In this document: piece by piece, positions 31,012 to 43,500 of the stretch
Layout of the letters: each line of letters begins with the position of its first letter
Numbering within the stretch: the stretch's first letter is position 1
Source: Haematococcus lacustris
Taxonomy: Eukaryota; Chlorophyta; Chlorophyceae; Chlamydomonadales; Haematococcaceae
Length of the DNA stretch: 64,000 bases
NCBI GenBank assembly: GCA_030144725.1
Contig: JASKMD010000019.1
Location: 1,775,989-1,839,988, forward strand
Direction of reading: 5' to 3'
Notes under the pieces: generated by a model
Databases searched by the model: none
What the model was told of the DNA's origin: nothing
The model's input: the letters and a program-made list of their open reading frames with translations, nothing else
Position numbers and translations under genes: made by a program

Positions 31012-31045
<34 letters not shown>

Positions 31046-31805
31046 GAGTTCAGCGGAGGCTAGGGAAGCAGGTTGACATTGACAGGACCATCACAAGGAT
31101 ACCCACCCAGTGGGGAGTGAAAGGCCCTGACTCTGACCCTGGCCCTGACCCTGACCCCAGCGGGTTGACAGTCACACCAACACTAACTGGTCTACTGTCC
31201 CCCACTGTGATCTCTGACGCATGCGCACACACAGCCAGGCAATGACGCATCAAGCACAACAAGGCTGAGCTGGGCTGCCAAGCCAAACAAGGACAAGCAA
31301 GGGCAAGGCAGCCAAGCCCACATACCCCAACGTGCAGCCCCGCAAGTGCTTGAACTGGGGCTGCAACGCTGGCGGGATATGCAATGCATCAAGGAAAGCA
31401 AGTGGTGTCCACTGGAGCTGTGCTGGTGGCCTAGGCTGCCAACACAGTCCGCCAAGGGCAGGGAGTACCACGGCCTGGGCAGCAAGCAGCTGCCAAATAG
31501 CCAACCCAAGGCCCAGCATCAGCAGCAGGCTGTGGCACAGGAGTGTGTGCCCAGTGCTGCATCAGCTCAGGCATTGTGCATGTCTGCCATGCCAAACAGG
31601 CTAGTCCCCCCCTCAAGCGTCAGGCCTCTGCTCAGGGGGTTAGCACCCTCAGCCTCAGCCTCAGCCTTAACCTCAGCCTGTTGTGGACTTGATGGAGCTT
31701 GGGGCTGGGCCACGGTCAAGGTTGGTTCAGCACCTAAAGTGACCAGCAGCATGCAACTTGTTGTGTAGAAAGATGCCAGCTTGCACAGTGCAAGGCCTCA
31801 TGGTA
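30590..31805 (+). repeat. Repeat-family copy B (direct duplicate)
   Basis: Matches 27,930-29,110 at an offset of about 2.66-2.69 kb. The exon-like ATG segment (30,886) is conserved for 30 bases, then replaced by a different Gln-rich frame with a (CAG)n run (31,009-31,043). The copies become alike again at GGGAGTGAAAGGCCCTGAC. Confidence 0.82.
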
Positions 31806-32204
31806 CCTACCTCTGCCCCTGTCCTTGCCCCTGGCCCTCACCCTGACCCTGCGCCCCTGTGCCCCTGGCCCTGCCCCAGCCCCAGCCATGCCCCTGCCCC
31901 TCACCCTGCCCCTGCCCCTGGCCCTCACCCTGCCTCTGCCCCTGGCCCTCACCCTGCCCCTGGCCCTGCCCCTGGCCCTGCCCCTGGCCCTGCCCCTGGC
32001 CCTGCCCCTGGCCCTGCCCCTGGCCCTGCCCCTGGCCCTGCCCCTGGCCCTGCCCCTGGCCCTGCCCCTGGCCCTGCCCCTGGCCCCGCCCCTGGCCCCG
32101 CCCCTGGCCCCGCCCCTGGCCCTGGCCCTGCCCCTGCCCCTGCCCCTGGCCCTGCCCCTGCCCCTGGCCCTGCACCCCTGCACCCCTGCACCCCTGGCCC
32201 TCAC
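31806..32204. repeat. CCCTGGCCCTGC 12-bp minisatellite
   Basis: About 30 units of CCCTGGCCCTGC with variants, flanked by degenerate CCCTCACCCTG units. It abuts the last recognised exon of the dehydrogenase gene; read in that exon's frame it would give an Arg/Gly/Ala-rich tail. Confidence 0.93.
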
Positions 32205-34511
32205 CCTGGCCCCAAGTGCAGTCAATTGGCTCCACAGGCGGTCCACTTCCTTAGCCGAGTACTGGGTGCAGCCCAGGGTCAGGTGCTTGGCCTGCACAGC
32301 AGCAGGAGCCCTGCCAGCTGACCCTGTGAGCCACAGCCTGGCCTGGCCCTTGAAACCCTGAAGGTGACATATGCCCGACATTGGTTCCAAGCCTTGCAGT
32401 CTGGTAGAGCACAGGGGCATCAGGGTGTGGGGTCCTGTCCTTGGCACGGTCAGCTCCGTCATACCGCACTGACTCATTGTGGTTGTGGTGGTATGGTGTG
32501 GTTTAGTGAGGATGAACGCGCTGCCGCCAACCCCGACCTCCCCCCTTCACACACGCTCCCTAGCACTGACCCACATCTCGCCCACAAGCAGCACCTTGAC
32601 CTAGGCGAGCATCTGTAGCCCCAGCTGACCTGAGGGGCCCTGTCCAGGTAAAAGCCGCCAGGCTGGAGCTTGGCTGGGTCCTGCAGCAACACCAGGGCTG
32701 AGTGAGAGCTGGACTCTCACACCCTGGTCTGGGTGGTGGCCTGTGGGGTGGTGGTCACGGAACCAGCGACCCTGTTACCCAGGCTTCAATACAAGATATC
32801 TGAGGTGTAGGGAAAAATATAGGCGTCAATATGGGCCTGTGGGGGGCTGGCAACAAGGGCAGAACCCACCACTGTTCTGCTGCAAGGAGTGGGGCTGCAG
32901 GCTGCAGGCTGGACTGCCAGTGGGCTATGCCGTTGGGGGCCTGGAGGCTGCTGCTTCCTTGCAGCGGGCGCCTGGCCCCAGCGACCCAGTGACCCAGGCT
33001 TCAGTGTGAGCTTTTGGTCTGGCAGGCAATGGGCTGGACAAGCAATGAGCGGCAGTGGCTGTGCCAGGACTATGGAGTCTCCAATCTGACAGCAGAGCAG
33101 CAATTGCCATGTACTGATGATAATGATGCAGCTGCTGCTGCTGCTACTGCTGCTGCTGCTGCTGATGATGATGCTGATGCTGATGACAGGAGTGGTGGGC
33201 AGCTGAGCATTGGCAGTCACACAATGAGCTCCTGCTTCCCTCCCAGAGCCTCCCATTTACACCTCAACGAGCGTGACCTGATGACCTGGTGGCAGGCTTG
33301 GACCTGAGTGTGGCCCCTCCCGCAGGCTTCCCAACTATCCTGATACAATGGTCCCTGGGCCCTGCAGCCCCTGCCGCCCTTCCCTTCGCCATACCTCCCC
33401 AATCTCCTGGCCCTGGCCCTGGCCCTGGCCCTGGCCCTGGCCCTGGCCCTGGCCCTGGCCCTGGCCCTGCCCCTGCCCCTGCCCCTGCCCCCTGCCCCTG
33501 GCCCTGGCCCTGGCCACCAAGCCACTCCCTCCTCTAACCTGCAGGGCCAGGTACACCAGGGTATCAGTGCCCTGGCCTGGGTCTCTGAACTTGTCCTTGT
33601 AGAAGTTGTAGAAGCCTGGGATGCTCTTCTTCACGCCCTCAGTCAGTGTCCATCCAGGGTGCATGGAGTACACACCCACGCCTGCACCCCGCATGCATGC
33701 ATGCCACATGGCGCATGCAAGCCAGCCATGCCTGCCACGTGCCAAGCACTCTATGTGCAGATTGGAGGAGCAGGTTGATGGGGAAGATGAGCGGGGCGGA
33801 GGATGAGCAGGGCGCACTGTCACTGGTGTCACGCAGACCGGTGAAGCTGGCAGCGGAAGCAGGGGTCAAGAGGCCAGCAGCAGCCCCTCACACTGGCCTT
33901 CACACCATGTCTTTATATGCCCTCAGGGCGGGCAGCAGGGCGGGCAGCAGGGCGGGCAGCAGGGCAGGCAGCAGGGCGGGCAGCAGGGTGGGCAGCAGGG
34001 AGCAGGGAGCAGGGCGGGGAGCACCCTCACCCTTGTTGGCCCACAGCTCTGCCAGGCGTTCAGCAATGGCCACCTGGCGGCGCTTGTCCCGGGCATATGC
34101 CACAGTGCCGTCATAGCTGCGCATGTGCTCTTTCTGCATGTCGTCTACGTCCAGCTTCTCTGCGGTTGAGTGCGGTTGAGCAAGGGAATAAACACAGCAA
34201 TGCAGCGTCATTGGTGTTGCTTGATTAGGTTATGGCAGTCCAGGTCAGGCCGGGGTGTGGCGGGTGTGTGTTTAAGGGAGGAGCCTGGTTAGGCAAGCCA
34301 GGGCAAGCCAGGCCCGGCAAACAGCAGCAGCAGCAGCAGCAGGGGAGAGACTCACCTCTACCAGCACCTACAACACAACTCCCTGTAGCCTGCTCCCCCC
34401 GCCACCTGCCTGCCTACCCCACCCACCCCCTCCCCCCCTCCTGTTGCTGCCGTCCTGCCTGCCCTCTTGCCCTCCTGCCTGCATGCTTCCACCTGCCCTC
34501 CTGCCCCCGTG

Positions 34512-34558
<47 letters not shown>

Positions 34559-37500
34559 CATGCATGCATGCTTTCACCTGCCCTGCTGCCCCCCTGCAGC
34601 CCCCCCCCCAGACTGACGTGTGAGCATGCCGCCTGAGGAGACGAAGATGACCTTGGAGGGGGCAGCAGCCACCAGCAGAGGCTCCAGCAGCAAGCTGATG
34701 ACAAAGCAGCCTAGCGTGTTCTGCACAGCAGCAAGCAGTACTGTAGCTCAGTATGCTGTGGTGACCAACGCCATGGGACTTCACATACACTAGATGAATA
34801 TAAAGGGGGAGGAGGGGGAAGAGGGTGGGTAAGGGGAGTAGGGGGAAGAAGGGGGGGTAGGGGGGGAGGGGAAGTAGAGGGAAGAAGGGGGGGTAGGGGG
34901 AGAGGGGGAGGAGGGGCAGGAGTGGAAGGTAGCGAGAGGAGGAGAGGAGACGTGCACAGGGTGGGAGGGGGAGCGGGATCAGGACGACCTGGTCAGGACC
35001 ACCTGGTGCAGGAGCTCACCGTAGCAAAGTTGACATCCAGGCCGTCTTGGGTGCGCTGGCGTTCATGAACCTGAACACCAGGCACCAGGCCACACAGCCT
35101 CCCTCTAGTTGTGCCCCCTGGCCCTGACCCTGCTCCTGATTCCAGGAAGTATATCGTGCGGCAGAGGCAGCGACAGCAGCAGCGGCAGCGGCAGCAGAGG
35201 GGGGGGGACGTCGCAGCATTGGCAGCAGCAGCAGCAGCAGCATTGGCAGCAACGGTAGCGGCAGCAGTGGTGGTGACGGCAGCACTGACCATGACTCCTG
35301 CGTTGTTGACCAGCAGGTGCAGCTTCACGCCCCCTGCTTTGAGCTCAGCTGCCAGGGCGGCCACACTGCTCAGGTCACTGATATCACACACCTGTTACGC
35401 AGTGTGACGGAGTGACAGGGAGGGTGTGACCGGTGAGGTGCAAGGCGGGACATGGCTCACCAAGCCGCCGACAACCAACCAGTCAGCCAGTGGTCCGCCA
35501 CCCCATGACCTGCAATCCCCACCAATGTCCCCGCCATCAACCACCATCAACCACCATTAACCACCATCAACCACCATCAACCACCATCAGCCACGACCAC
35601 CATGTTGTGCCAGACACTGAGCGGGTGTGGACTAAACCCAACTTGGCTGTCGGCCCCTAATGTGACTGGTCTAGCTCTTAACAATGCACAACGCACATCT
35701 CAAACACTTCGTCTCAACCACCTCATCTCAAACACCTCATCTCAAACACCTCATGTCAAACACCTCATCTCAATCACCTCGTCTCAAACACTTCGTCTCA
35801 ACCACCTCATCTCAAACACCTCATCTCAAACACCTCATGTCAAACACCTCATCTCAATCACCTCGTCTCAAACACTTCGTCTCAACCACCTCATCTCAAA
35901 CACTGTGCAGGTGTTGACCCTGCTGTGTGCATCATCCTAGCTTTACAGCGCCATGGAGGCTCTCTGCAGTGGATGCTTGAACCAGCCCCTGGACTGGTGA
36001 TGCAAAGATCAGTCCAGATGCTTTTTCATGCTTCTGCATGCTGGGTCGCTCATCACGTCCACTGAGCGCTCACCTGTGTTTGATTTTCGTTTCGCCCAAC
36101 TGCATAATTGATAGCGCAAACTGACATGGCCCAGAACCACGCCTCCATATTTATACTTCATCATCACTTTATATTTCCGCTCAAATAATCAAAACAGCGT
36201 TTTTCCCGCAAAACCGCAGGTCAAAGATCGTTTTCCATAGCGCGATGCGCGCTTGTGCAGTTCGAAAAGCGACATTTGATAGCGTAACACGAGATCCAAA
36301 ACATGCCATCCCATAGCGAACGCTATGTATAGCGCGAACAAAAACACTGGCAACCATTTGTACGATGAGTCACATCTCTTTAACTGGGAAAACACCGAGG
36401 TAAGTTTCTCATCACAGGCATTTGCTCCTCAGATTGGCTGTCACTATCCCTTCCTTCTCTGCTGCCACCCCAACCCTAACCCTAACCCTGATCCTAACCC
36501 TAACCCTAACCCTAACCCCAACCCCAACCCCAACCCTACCCTTACCCTAACCCTACCCACCTTGTGCGCCTGCTGCCCACCTGCCTGCTGCCCACCTCAC
36601 CCTACCTTGAGCTGTACGTCTTTGTTGCCTGTCTTGGTCTGTACTGCCTGCACTGCCGCCTTGCCCCTGGTGGGGTCACGACACACCATCAGCAGGGTAG
36701 CTCCTCGCGCAGCAAGCTCCTGTATGCAAGCGTGCATGCAGGCTGTGCATGAGGCTCCACAACCCCCTGTATGCATGTACATAAACAATGGACTAAACAA
36801 GCTTGTGCGAGCTGTTTGAAAGGGGAGGGGGAGGGGGAGGGGGAGGGGGAGGGGGAGGGGGAGGGGGAGGGGGAGGGGGAGGGGGAGGGGGAGGGGGAGG
36901 GGGAGGGGGAGGGGGAGGGGGAGGGGGAGGGGGAGGGGGAGGGGGAGGGGGAGGGGGAGGGGGAGGGGGAGGGGGAGGGGGAGGGGGAGGGGGAGGGGGA
37001 GGGGGAGGGGGAGGGGGAGGGGGAGGGGGAGGGGGAGGGGGAGGGGGAGGGGGAGGGGGAGGGGGAGGGGGAGGGGGAGGGGGAGGGGGAGGGGGAGGGG
37101 GAGGGGGAGGGGGAGGGGGAGGGGGGAGGGGGAGGGGGAGGGGGAGGGGGAGGGGGAGGGGGGGGGGAGGGGGAGGGGGAGGGGGAGGGGGAGGGGGAGG
37201 GGGAGGGGGAGGGGGAGGGCCAGCCAGCAAAGCAGGTGAAGGAGAGGAGGCAGCCTCAGCAGCTTCTGGATGGCAAGGTCTGTAGGGCATGGCCCTGGTC
37301 TGAGTGCATCAGTCTGGTAGAGGTGGCCTGGGTGTGGTGGTGGGCTGGGATGGCATGTTCCCTTACACAGCCCCGGCAAGAGGTGCAAACAAGCAGACCA
37401 TCTTGGAGTTGCACGGGCGCGAATGTATCAGGCCATCACCAGCTGGCCAGCGGATGGGATAAGGCGGCAGTGCAGGTGGGCATAGGGATGCTCTTGACGC

Positions 37501-38394
37501 CACCACACCAACCCGCCCAACCAGCACCCCACCTCACTCGCCCCAACCAGGGCCCCCCAGCCAGCCGCAGCGCCCCCCAAGCTCACTGCAGGCCCCAGAG
37601 CCCACTGTGACCCTCAGGCTTGGCCCAGCCCACCAGCTGTGGGTCATTCAACGTCTTCCCTGCTGAGTGCCAGTGCTGGCCCTGCACCTGCTTAAGAAAG
37701 GCTGCCACTCAGGCCACACAGCCTGACCCGGTCCTCCTCACCTCTGACAGCTGCCGTCCAAGTCCCTGCACACACATGTGCAAGCTCGCATGCCCAGCTG
37801 CCACGCGACGCCAACACAGGCAGAAACAGTCAGAGCACAAGGGGAGGTGTGAGTGTGTGTGTGTTAGTAGCAGCGCCACTGGTAGGCGGATGTCGTGCAA
37901 TGGTGGAACAGGCAGGGTACATGTACTCATGAGGACGCCTAGCCAGTGCCGACCTGGCATGATTGGCGGAGTATGAGAACAAGGCCTGACACATGGCCAA
38001 TCATGCATCACAGTGGCTCGTGAGTCAAAAGCATGCATGGCACTGTTCAGCAGCTGACATGGTGTGTCATTGAGGGGAGGAGTGGGTTGTTGGTCGCCAT
38101 GCTTGGCTCTAACCTGGTTAGCGCCAGTGACGAGGCAGGTGCGTCCGTCCAGTCGCTGCTGCATCACACTTTAAGCAACATCAGCAGCCACGGGGTGTTG
38201 CCCACATCAGATGGTGGTGCTGGAGGCTGGTGAGAGGGCACGTTGCAGGTGATGTGGCTTGTTATCATCCCATGCAACAGTCTGACCCGGCCGCACCTGT
38301 CATCAAAATGCTTGCTTGCAGCTTCGTAGCCCTGCCTGCCAAAGTGCTTGGAGCCGTGCATCATGAACGCGAGGTTGCGGTAGAGGCCCGCCAT
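32205..38394 (-). CDS. DHRS12-like short-chain dehydrogenase/reductase, 11 exons
   Basis: Exons (minus strand): 38,394-38,297; 38,168-38,114; 37,765-37,742; 36,719-36,606; 35,391-35,290; 35,070-35,020; 34,720-34,618; 34,159-34,031; 33,681-33,539; 32,680-32,630; 32,291-32,205. All junctions are GT-AG and phases agree, giving 319 codons; human DHRS12 is about 317. Visible are the N-terminal LYRNLAFMMHGSKHFGRQGY, the Rossmann TGANQGLG (split across exons 2-3), LVNNAGVM, the catalytic Ser segment VIFVSSGGML and the YARDK (YxxxK) pair, then YSMHPGW. It is an NAD(P)-dependent oxidoreductase with unknown substrate. The C-terminal end is uncertain: no stop follows SQLTALGA, so either a GTGAGG donor at 32,204 is used or the frame continues into the minisatellite. 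Introns hold large simple repeats. Confidence 0.9.
33406..33475. repeat. (CCCTGG)n hexamer in a dehydrogenase intron
   Basis: About eleven CCCTGG units followed by CCCCTG units, 60 bp downstream of exon 9. Confidence 0.9.
33926..34012. repeat. GGGCAGCAGGGC minisatellite in a dehydrogenase intron
   Basis: Seven or so 12-bp units between exons 8 and 9, ending shortly before exon 8. Confidence 0.9.
34508..34568. repeat. (CCTG)n tetramer in a dehydrogenase intron
   Basis: About eleven CCTG units then CATG units, between exons 7 and 8. Confidence 0.9.
35694..35915. repeat. CTCATCTCAAACAC minisatellite in a dehydrogenase intron
   Basis: 14-bp units of CACCTCATCTCAAA type arranged in an ~84-bp higher-order period (35,700-35,783 repeated at 35,784-35,867), between exons 4 and 5. 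Confidence 0.9.
36468..36560. repeat. Telomere-like CCCTAA tract in an intron
   Basis: About 13 imperfect CCCTAA/CCCCAA units between dehydrogenase exons 4 and 5. It is internal, with coding exons on both sides, so it is not a chromosome end. Confidence 0.9.
36821..37218. repeat. (GGGGGA)n array of about 66 units in an intron
   Basis: Nearly 400 bp of AGGGGG with one phase slip near 37,122 and one G9 run near 37,161-37,168. It lies between the 24-nt exon 3 and exon 4 of the dehydrogenase. The transcript would be CCCCCU-rich, while the template strand can form G-quadruplexes. Confidence 0.97.
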
Positions 38395-39770
38395 TAGTCG
38401 AGGTTACGCTCCTACGGCGACGATTGGACCACAAGAAGTTTTTGTTTGGAGGCTTGGTTATAAAGGGAGGGTTAACGAGGGTTAGAGCTTGCGATGACAC
38501 GAATAACAAGACACGAAGTTACAATTACGATGACACGAATAACAAAGGACCTGGTTCACATCTTGTCAATATGCTGCTCTAACTCGAGTGAAGTGCACTG
38601 CTTCCTTAATACTCGTAAGCAGGTACCAGTAGACACTGTGCTGCAGACATGTCTCGAAACAAACAAAACACTGCTTGATTTGCATAGGGTCATTAACACG
38701 GCACCGATGCCACATAACCGCAAGCAAACAGCAGGCTGGATCGCATGTCTGCTCCTGATGCTACTGGGCCTTGCTTCCTTCGCCGCCCCGCCGCTACACG
38801 ACGAGCACCGCCACGATGCCTCAGCTCTGCTCGCACCAAGCCCTGTGCGCAGCGTACTCGCACAAAGTGAACCAAGTGAGCAAGGAGCACGCCCTTGGAC
38901 AGCTCCTTGTGACAACAGCGGTTGACATCACTCCTCACCAGCCTTGTCCACAAGACATGCTCAGCTAGGATGGATGCATGACAGCCCCCACACACCATCA
39001 TTAGCCGCACGTGACACACCGCTGTGGCTACCAGCCTTGCATCAAACATGCAGCCTAGCAGAAGAGCCCAGCTCAGGGCCATCCAAGAACTGCAAACTCA
39101 ACACTCACAACACCAACATACATGTGAGGCATGCAAGGCACATCTCATGTACGAGCGCAACGTCCAAGCACCGTTTACTCAGGAGCCACAACCCACAACA
39201 CAAATGCTCAAGGTACTGCGAGGCACATCTCATGTACGAGCAAAGTGGATGCAGCAGAAGTCTAATGATGCAGTGTCACCAAGACGATACCATGTGGTGA
39301 GAAGGTATAGAATGACAATGCCTTTTTCATGCCCAAGGCAAGGCAAGGCGGGAGTTGAGTGATGATGCAGGCACTGGGCATGGTGGTGAGCAATGTGACC
39401 AGCACCCTCATAGGGCACTGCAGCCAACAAGGCAAGTGCTAACAAAACCAACAAGACAAGGCAAGGGCAGTTAACAAGGCAGGGCTGGGGTCAGGGTTAA
39501 GCCTTCACGCTCCACCATTGGGTTAGGGTTCGGGTTGGGGTTCGGGTTCGGGTTAAAATCCAAGCTTCAGTCCAACCCCAACCCTAAACCCAAGACCTAA
39601 CCCTACACAACCCTAACCCTAACCCTAACCCCAACCCAAACCCTAGCCCAATGGTGGAGCCGGAAGGCAGGGAGGGGTCTGGGCCAGGTGCATGCCAGGG
39701 AGGTGGCTGACACAGTGGCTAAGGCAAGGGCTTGGTATTGGGCTTGGTATTGGGCTGGCCTTTCCAATAT
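38395..39770. other. Intergenic region upstream of the dehydrogenase
   Basis: A plus-strand frame at 38,494-38,925 (143 codons) has a hydrophobic stretch (GWIACLLLMLLGLASFAAPP) but no family. Another at about 39,048-39,362 contains HTCEACKAHLMYERN, which looks like an element-encoded fragment with an internally repeated segment (GGCACATCTCATGTACGAGC at 39,137 and 39,222). Telomere-like CCCTAA/GGGTTCGG tracts lie at 39,523-39,655 in opposite senses. No gene is called. Confidence 0.4.
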
Positions 39771-40549
39771 ACTCACACCAACATCTTGTCAATGTGTGTC
39801 ACGGGCAGGCTCCAGCCCCCTTCATCGACTGCAGCCTGGGTGGGTAGCAGGGGCATGAGGGGGAGGAAGCCACCCCGAGCCCTCAGCTCCCGCCTCAGGG
39901 CTTGGAGCTCTGTCACCATCTACGCCATGGCAGCAGGGGCAGAGGCAGGGCCAAACCACACTGGCCATACTGGAAGCGAGGCAGTTCCGTCAGGGCCAGA
40001 GGCAGCGCTAGAGCCAGAGGCAGAGGCAGGGCAGCGATGAGGATCAATATGGGGTGACAGCCAGGGCCAGTGTGAGGGTCAGAATCGTCAGGGCACATAT
40101 TGCAGCTCCTCACAGGGCAGCCCCCCACACAGCACTGGCGGAGCACATGCCCATCAGCCTTACCAGCTGTCTTTCAGCCATACCAGCCTGTCGGCTCAGC
40201 AGTGTCAATCACCAACAACACTGCCGCTGACAACTAGAAGTGAGGGCCAGGGTCAGGCGCAGCACCTGTCAGCCCTTCCTGGTCTGCCTGGCCCGTCTCT
40301 CCCTCTGCCCTGCCCTGTCCCACAAACAGCTCGCAAATAACAGCAACAACTCACAAGCAACAGCCGTGCCTGCCTGCTGCACCCCATCAATTAGCATTAG
40401 GCGCATGCACTATTCCACCAACACGATGACCCTCCCGCACCCCTGCCCCTGCTGATACTCCACCCCACAGTGTGGCCAAGTGGCTTCCTCACCCCCACAC
40501 CTCACTATCAAACCTCACCCTCACGCCTTACCCTCACACCTCACTCTCA

Positions 40550-43500
40550 CACCTCACCTGCTGCGTTTGCAGCTCACTTGCTGATGAGAAGCGGTGCACA
40601 AACTCGTAAAGCTGACTATCACACTGTTCCTGCCGGCCAGGCTGCTGATCAGAAAGAGTGAGGTTTGTTAAGGCTCCCAGCCCAGGCTCACTCGAGGTGT
40701 GATCCATGAGTGACGAGGGGTTGGAGGAAGGATCTGCCGTGGTAAGAGGCAAAGGGAGAGGGGGAGGGGCCGCTGTCACTGCTTCACCAACCTCCACAGT
40801 ATTGCCCTGCCCTTCTGCCCCTTCCCCCTCCCCCTCCTCCTCCCCTGCAGCTTCTAGCCCTGACAGCGTCTCTCTAGGCTGCCTGACTGCTTGGATGTTT
40901 GGCAACAGAATGGAGGCTGCTCCCCCTCCTTCCACAACAGCAGCAGCAGAGGCAGCGGAGGCAGCATGACCTGCTGTTGCTGCAGCTGCTGCTGATACAG
41001 AGATGTGTGGGGAGGACGTCTCCTGCTCAACAACCGTGTGGTGTGGGGGCGGGCTCTGTGGCTGGCTGGCTGAGGTGGCAGGGGCTTTGAAGCGTGTGGT
41101 AAGGCCGAGCAGGTTGAACATGTCTGCCACCATGCCACTCTTCTGCTGGTGAATCATCAGCCTGACTGCAGGCAGGGAGGCAGGCAGGCAGGCAGGCAGG
41201 CAGGGCAAGCACCTTGCAGCCATCACTCCGCAAGAGGCAAAAAAAAGACAAAGCAAAAAAAACACAAATGCCCAACAGTGGTGTCTGGAAGGCTTTATGG
41301 ACAAGAGGTGCAAAACTAGGTGTAACATTTGCATTGCAAGTGTGACATAGAAGCAACACGGCGGAGACACAGGCTGTGGGCACACAGGTGGAATTGGAAC
41401 TAGTTCTGGAGGCGGTGTGGGGGAGGTTAGCGAAGGAGTCAGAGGGTCAGAGGGTGAGGGCCAGGGCTGTTTCTGGGACTGCAGCCGGGGATAGGTGAGG
41501 CACCAGGGGGCCAGCTGTGGACCCGCCAGGAAGGGGTGAGGGGTGAGGGGTGGGGAGGAGAGGGGAGGTGACGCGAAGGGAGGATGGGGAGAGGGAGGGG
41601 AGTGGGAGGGAGGTGGGTCCAAGAGGGAGGCAGGATGGGAGGGAGGTAGGCTCTTAAGAAGTCACTGGACGGGTGAGGAGAGCAGGGGAAGAGGGAGGGA
41701 AGTGGTACGGCATGTCTGATCATGCTGTTGTGGGGCCAGCAGCATGCCTGAGCCAGCAGAGTCAGCAGCAGAGTTAATTCACATGCACCTACAAACTCTG
41801 ATGCTCTGACTGACTTCCTGTACACTGTCTTGCCTTTGAGTAGTCTGGCTGTCCCTTGACATTCAGAGCACGCACGGGGCTGCAAGGCCTTTGAGTAGGG
41901 CTGCAAGGGCTGATAAGTCATCTTGGTAGCGCTAAGTAAGCACGCTGTAAGATTGGGGGCCAGCAGGAGGGCCAGGCGGCGAGGTTGTGTTGTGGGGGCC
42001 AGCAGCAGGGCCAGGGCAGGCAGCCGGCGGGGTAGGTGGTGGGTAGGCCCCCCTGCCCCCCCGCAGTAGCCCCCCCAGCAGCCAGCATCACCACCCCAGC
42101 AGCCTGCTGACCCCCTGCTGCTCACCTGCTTCGCTCTCATGCTCCGCAGCCAGGGAGGGCGTGGAGTTGACCTCCAGCAGCCAGGGCTGCAGCTGCTGGT
42201 CTATTAAGAAGTCCAGGCCAAACAATTCAAAGCAGCTGCCGGGCGGGGGAGGGCGGGGCAGGGCGGCGGCAGCGGCACGCATGCCTGGAGCGCCGGCGGC
42301 AAAGGCTAGGGCTGTACTGCAGAGGGGAACCACAGAGAGCAGCAGCAGCAGCAGGGGCAGCAGCGGCAGCAGCGGTAGCAGCAGCAGTAGCAGCAGCAGC
42401 GGCAGCAGCAGCGGTAGCAGCAAGTCAGTTATGTTCAACAGTAAGGTTCAGTGTTATGTGTGACCCGCATCACACCAGCACGCTCAGCTTGTCCTGTTCA
42501 GCCACTGAAACCTGGGAGGTGTCCAGTGAGGCCCCCTCCTCTCCTCCTCCCCCTTGCAGACAGCCCCACCTCATCGCCATCCTCCTTTCCTTTCTCTTTC
42601 CCCTTCCTTGCTCAGCCATGTCATGGCACTCAACATGTCATGCATGCACCATCTTCACATTTGACCACCATGTCAGTCTTGCAGACACCACGGCAGCTGT
42701 CACATGCAGTTTTTTTGGTAGGTCTCTCACACTCCTCCCTCACCAGCCCTCACGCACCACTCGAGCCTTGGACAGCAGCCAGCTATCCTCCTCAGCCTGT
42801 CCAGTCACTGCCAGCGTCCCACTGCACACTGCCTACCGCCCCCTTGGTGCATCACACCCAGCCTGCCCCGCTCACATGCGCTGCATGGCTTGCATGAGGG
42901 TTGCATGAGCTGCAGGGCCCAGCTCCTGCTCCAGCTGATCCAGGGACCACACCTCCCCTGCGGCCCCACAGCAGCAGCATGCCTAAGCCAGCAGAGTCAG
43001 CAGCAGAGTTAACTCACATGCACCTACGGACTCTGGTGCTCTGACTGGCTTCCTGTACAACCTTCTTACTCCAACACTGAGCCAGTAGGCTCAGCAACTG
43101 CTGCCCCGCCCTGCCCTGCCCTGCCCTGATACTGCCAGAAGGGTTCCCTCAGGGCTGTGAGGCGTTGGGCATCAGAGTCCAGCCACAGCTTGCTACCAAG
43201 CTGCCACAGCCTGGTTGGACAGCCACAGCCTGGCAAGCTATTGCCAGGGAGGAGGACAGCTTCAGTATTGCCACACCCTCACCCACTGCTCTCACCCACT
43301 GCTGCACCCTCAGCGTCGCCCTCACCCACAGTCTCCCAGGACAGCTTCCCAGGGCTGGAGGACTCGGGGCAGGGAGGGTAGGGTCAGTGAGGTCAGTGAG
43401 GGCAGGGTCAGTGAGGGTAGGGTCAGGGAGGGCAGAGTCAGTGAGGGCAGGGTCAGGGAAGGCAGGGTCAGTGAGGGCAGGGTCAGGGAGGGCAGTGAGG

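Noticed and set aside
31734..32477. Arg/Gly-rich 247-codon frame as an independent gene
   Set aside because: Only its first part (the AKHLTLGCTQYS exon) is real coding of the dehydrogenase; the rest is minisatellite.
36771..37610. Long open frames (poly-Gly, GE-repeat, poly-Pro) over the (GGGGGA)n tract
   Set aside because: Purely compositional, and the tract lies in an intron defined by well-phased exons on the other strand.
38494..38925. Secreted or membrane protein gene
   Set aside because: One hydrophobic stretch but no family match, repeated start region (GATGACACGAATAACAA twice) and no exon support; described only as part of the intergenic entry.
39523..39655. Chromosome end from telomere-like repeats
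   Set aside because: Short, degenerate, in both orientations, with genes on both sides.
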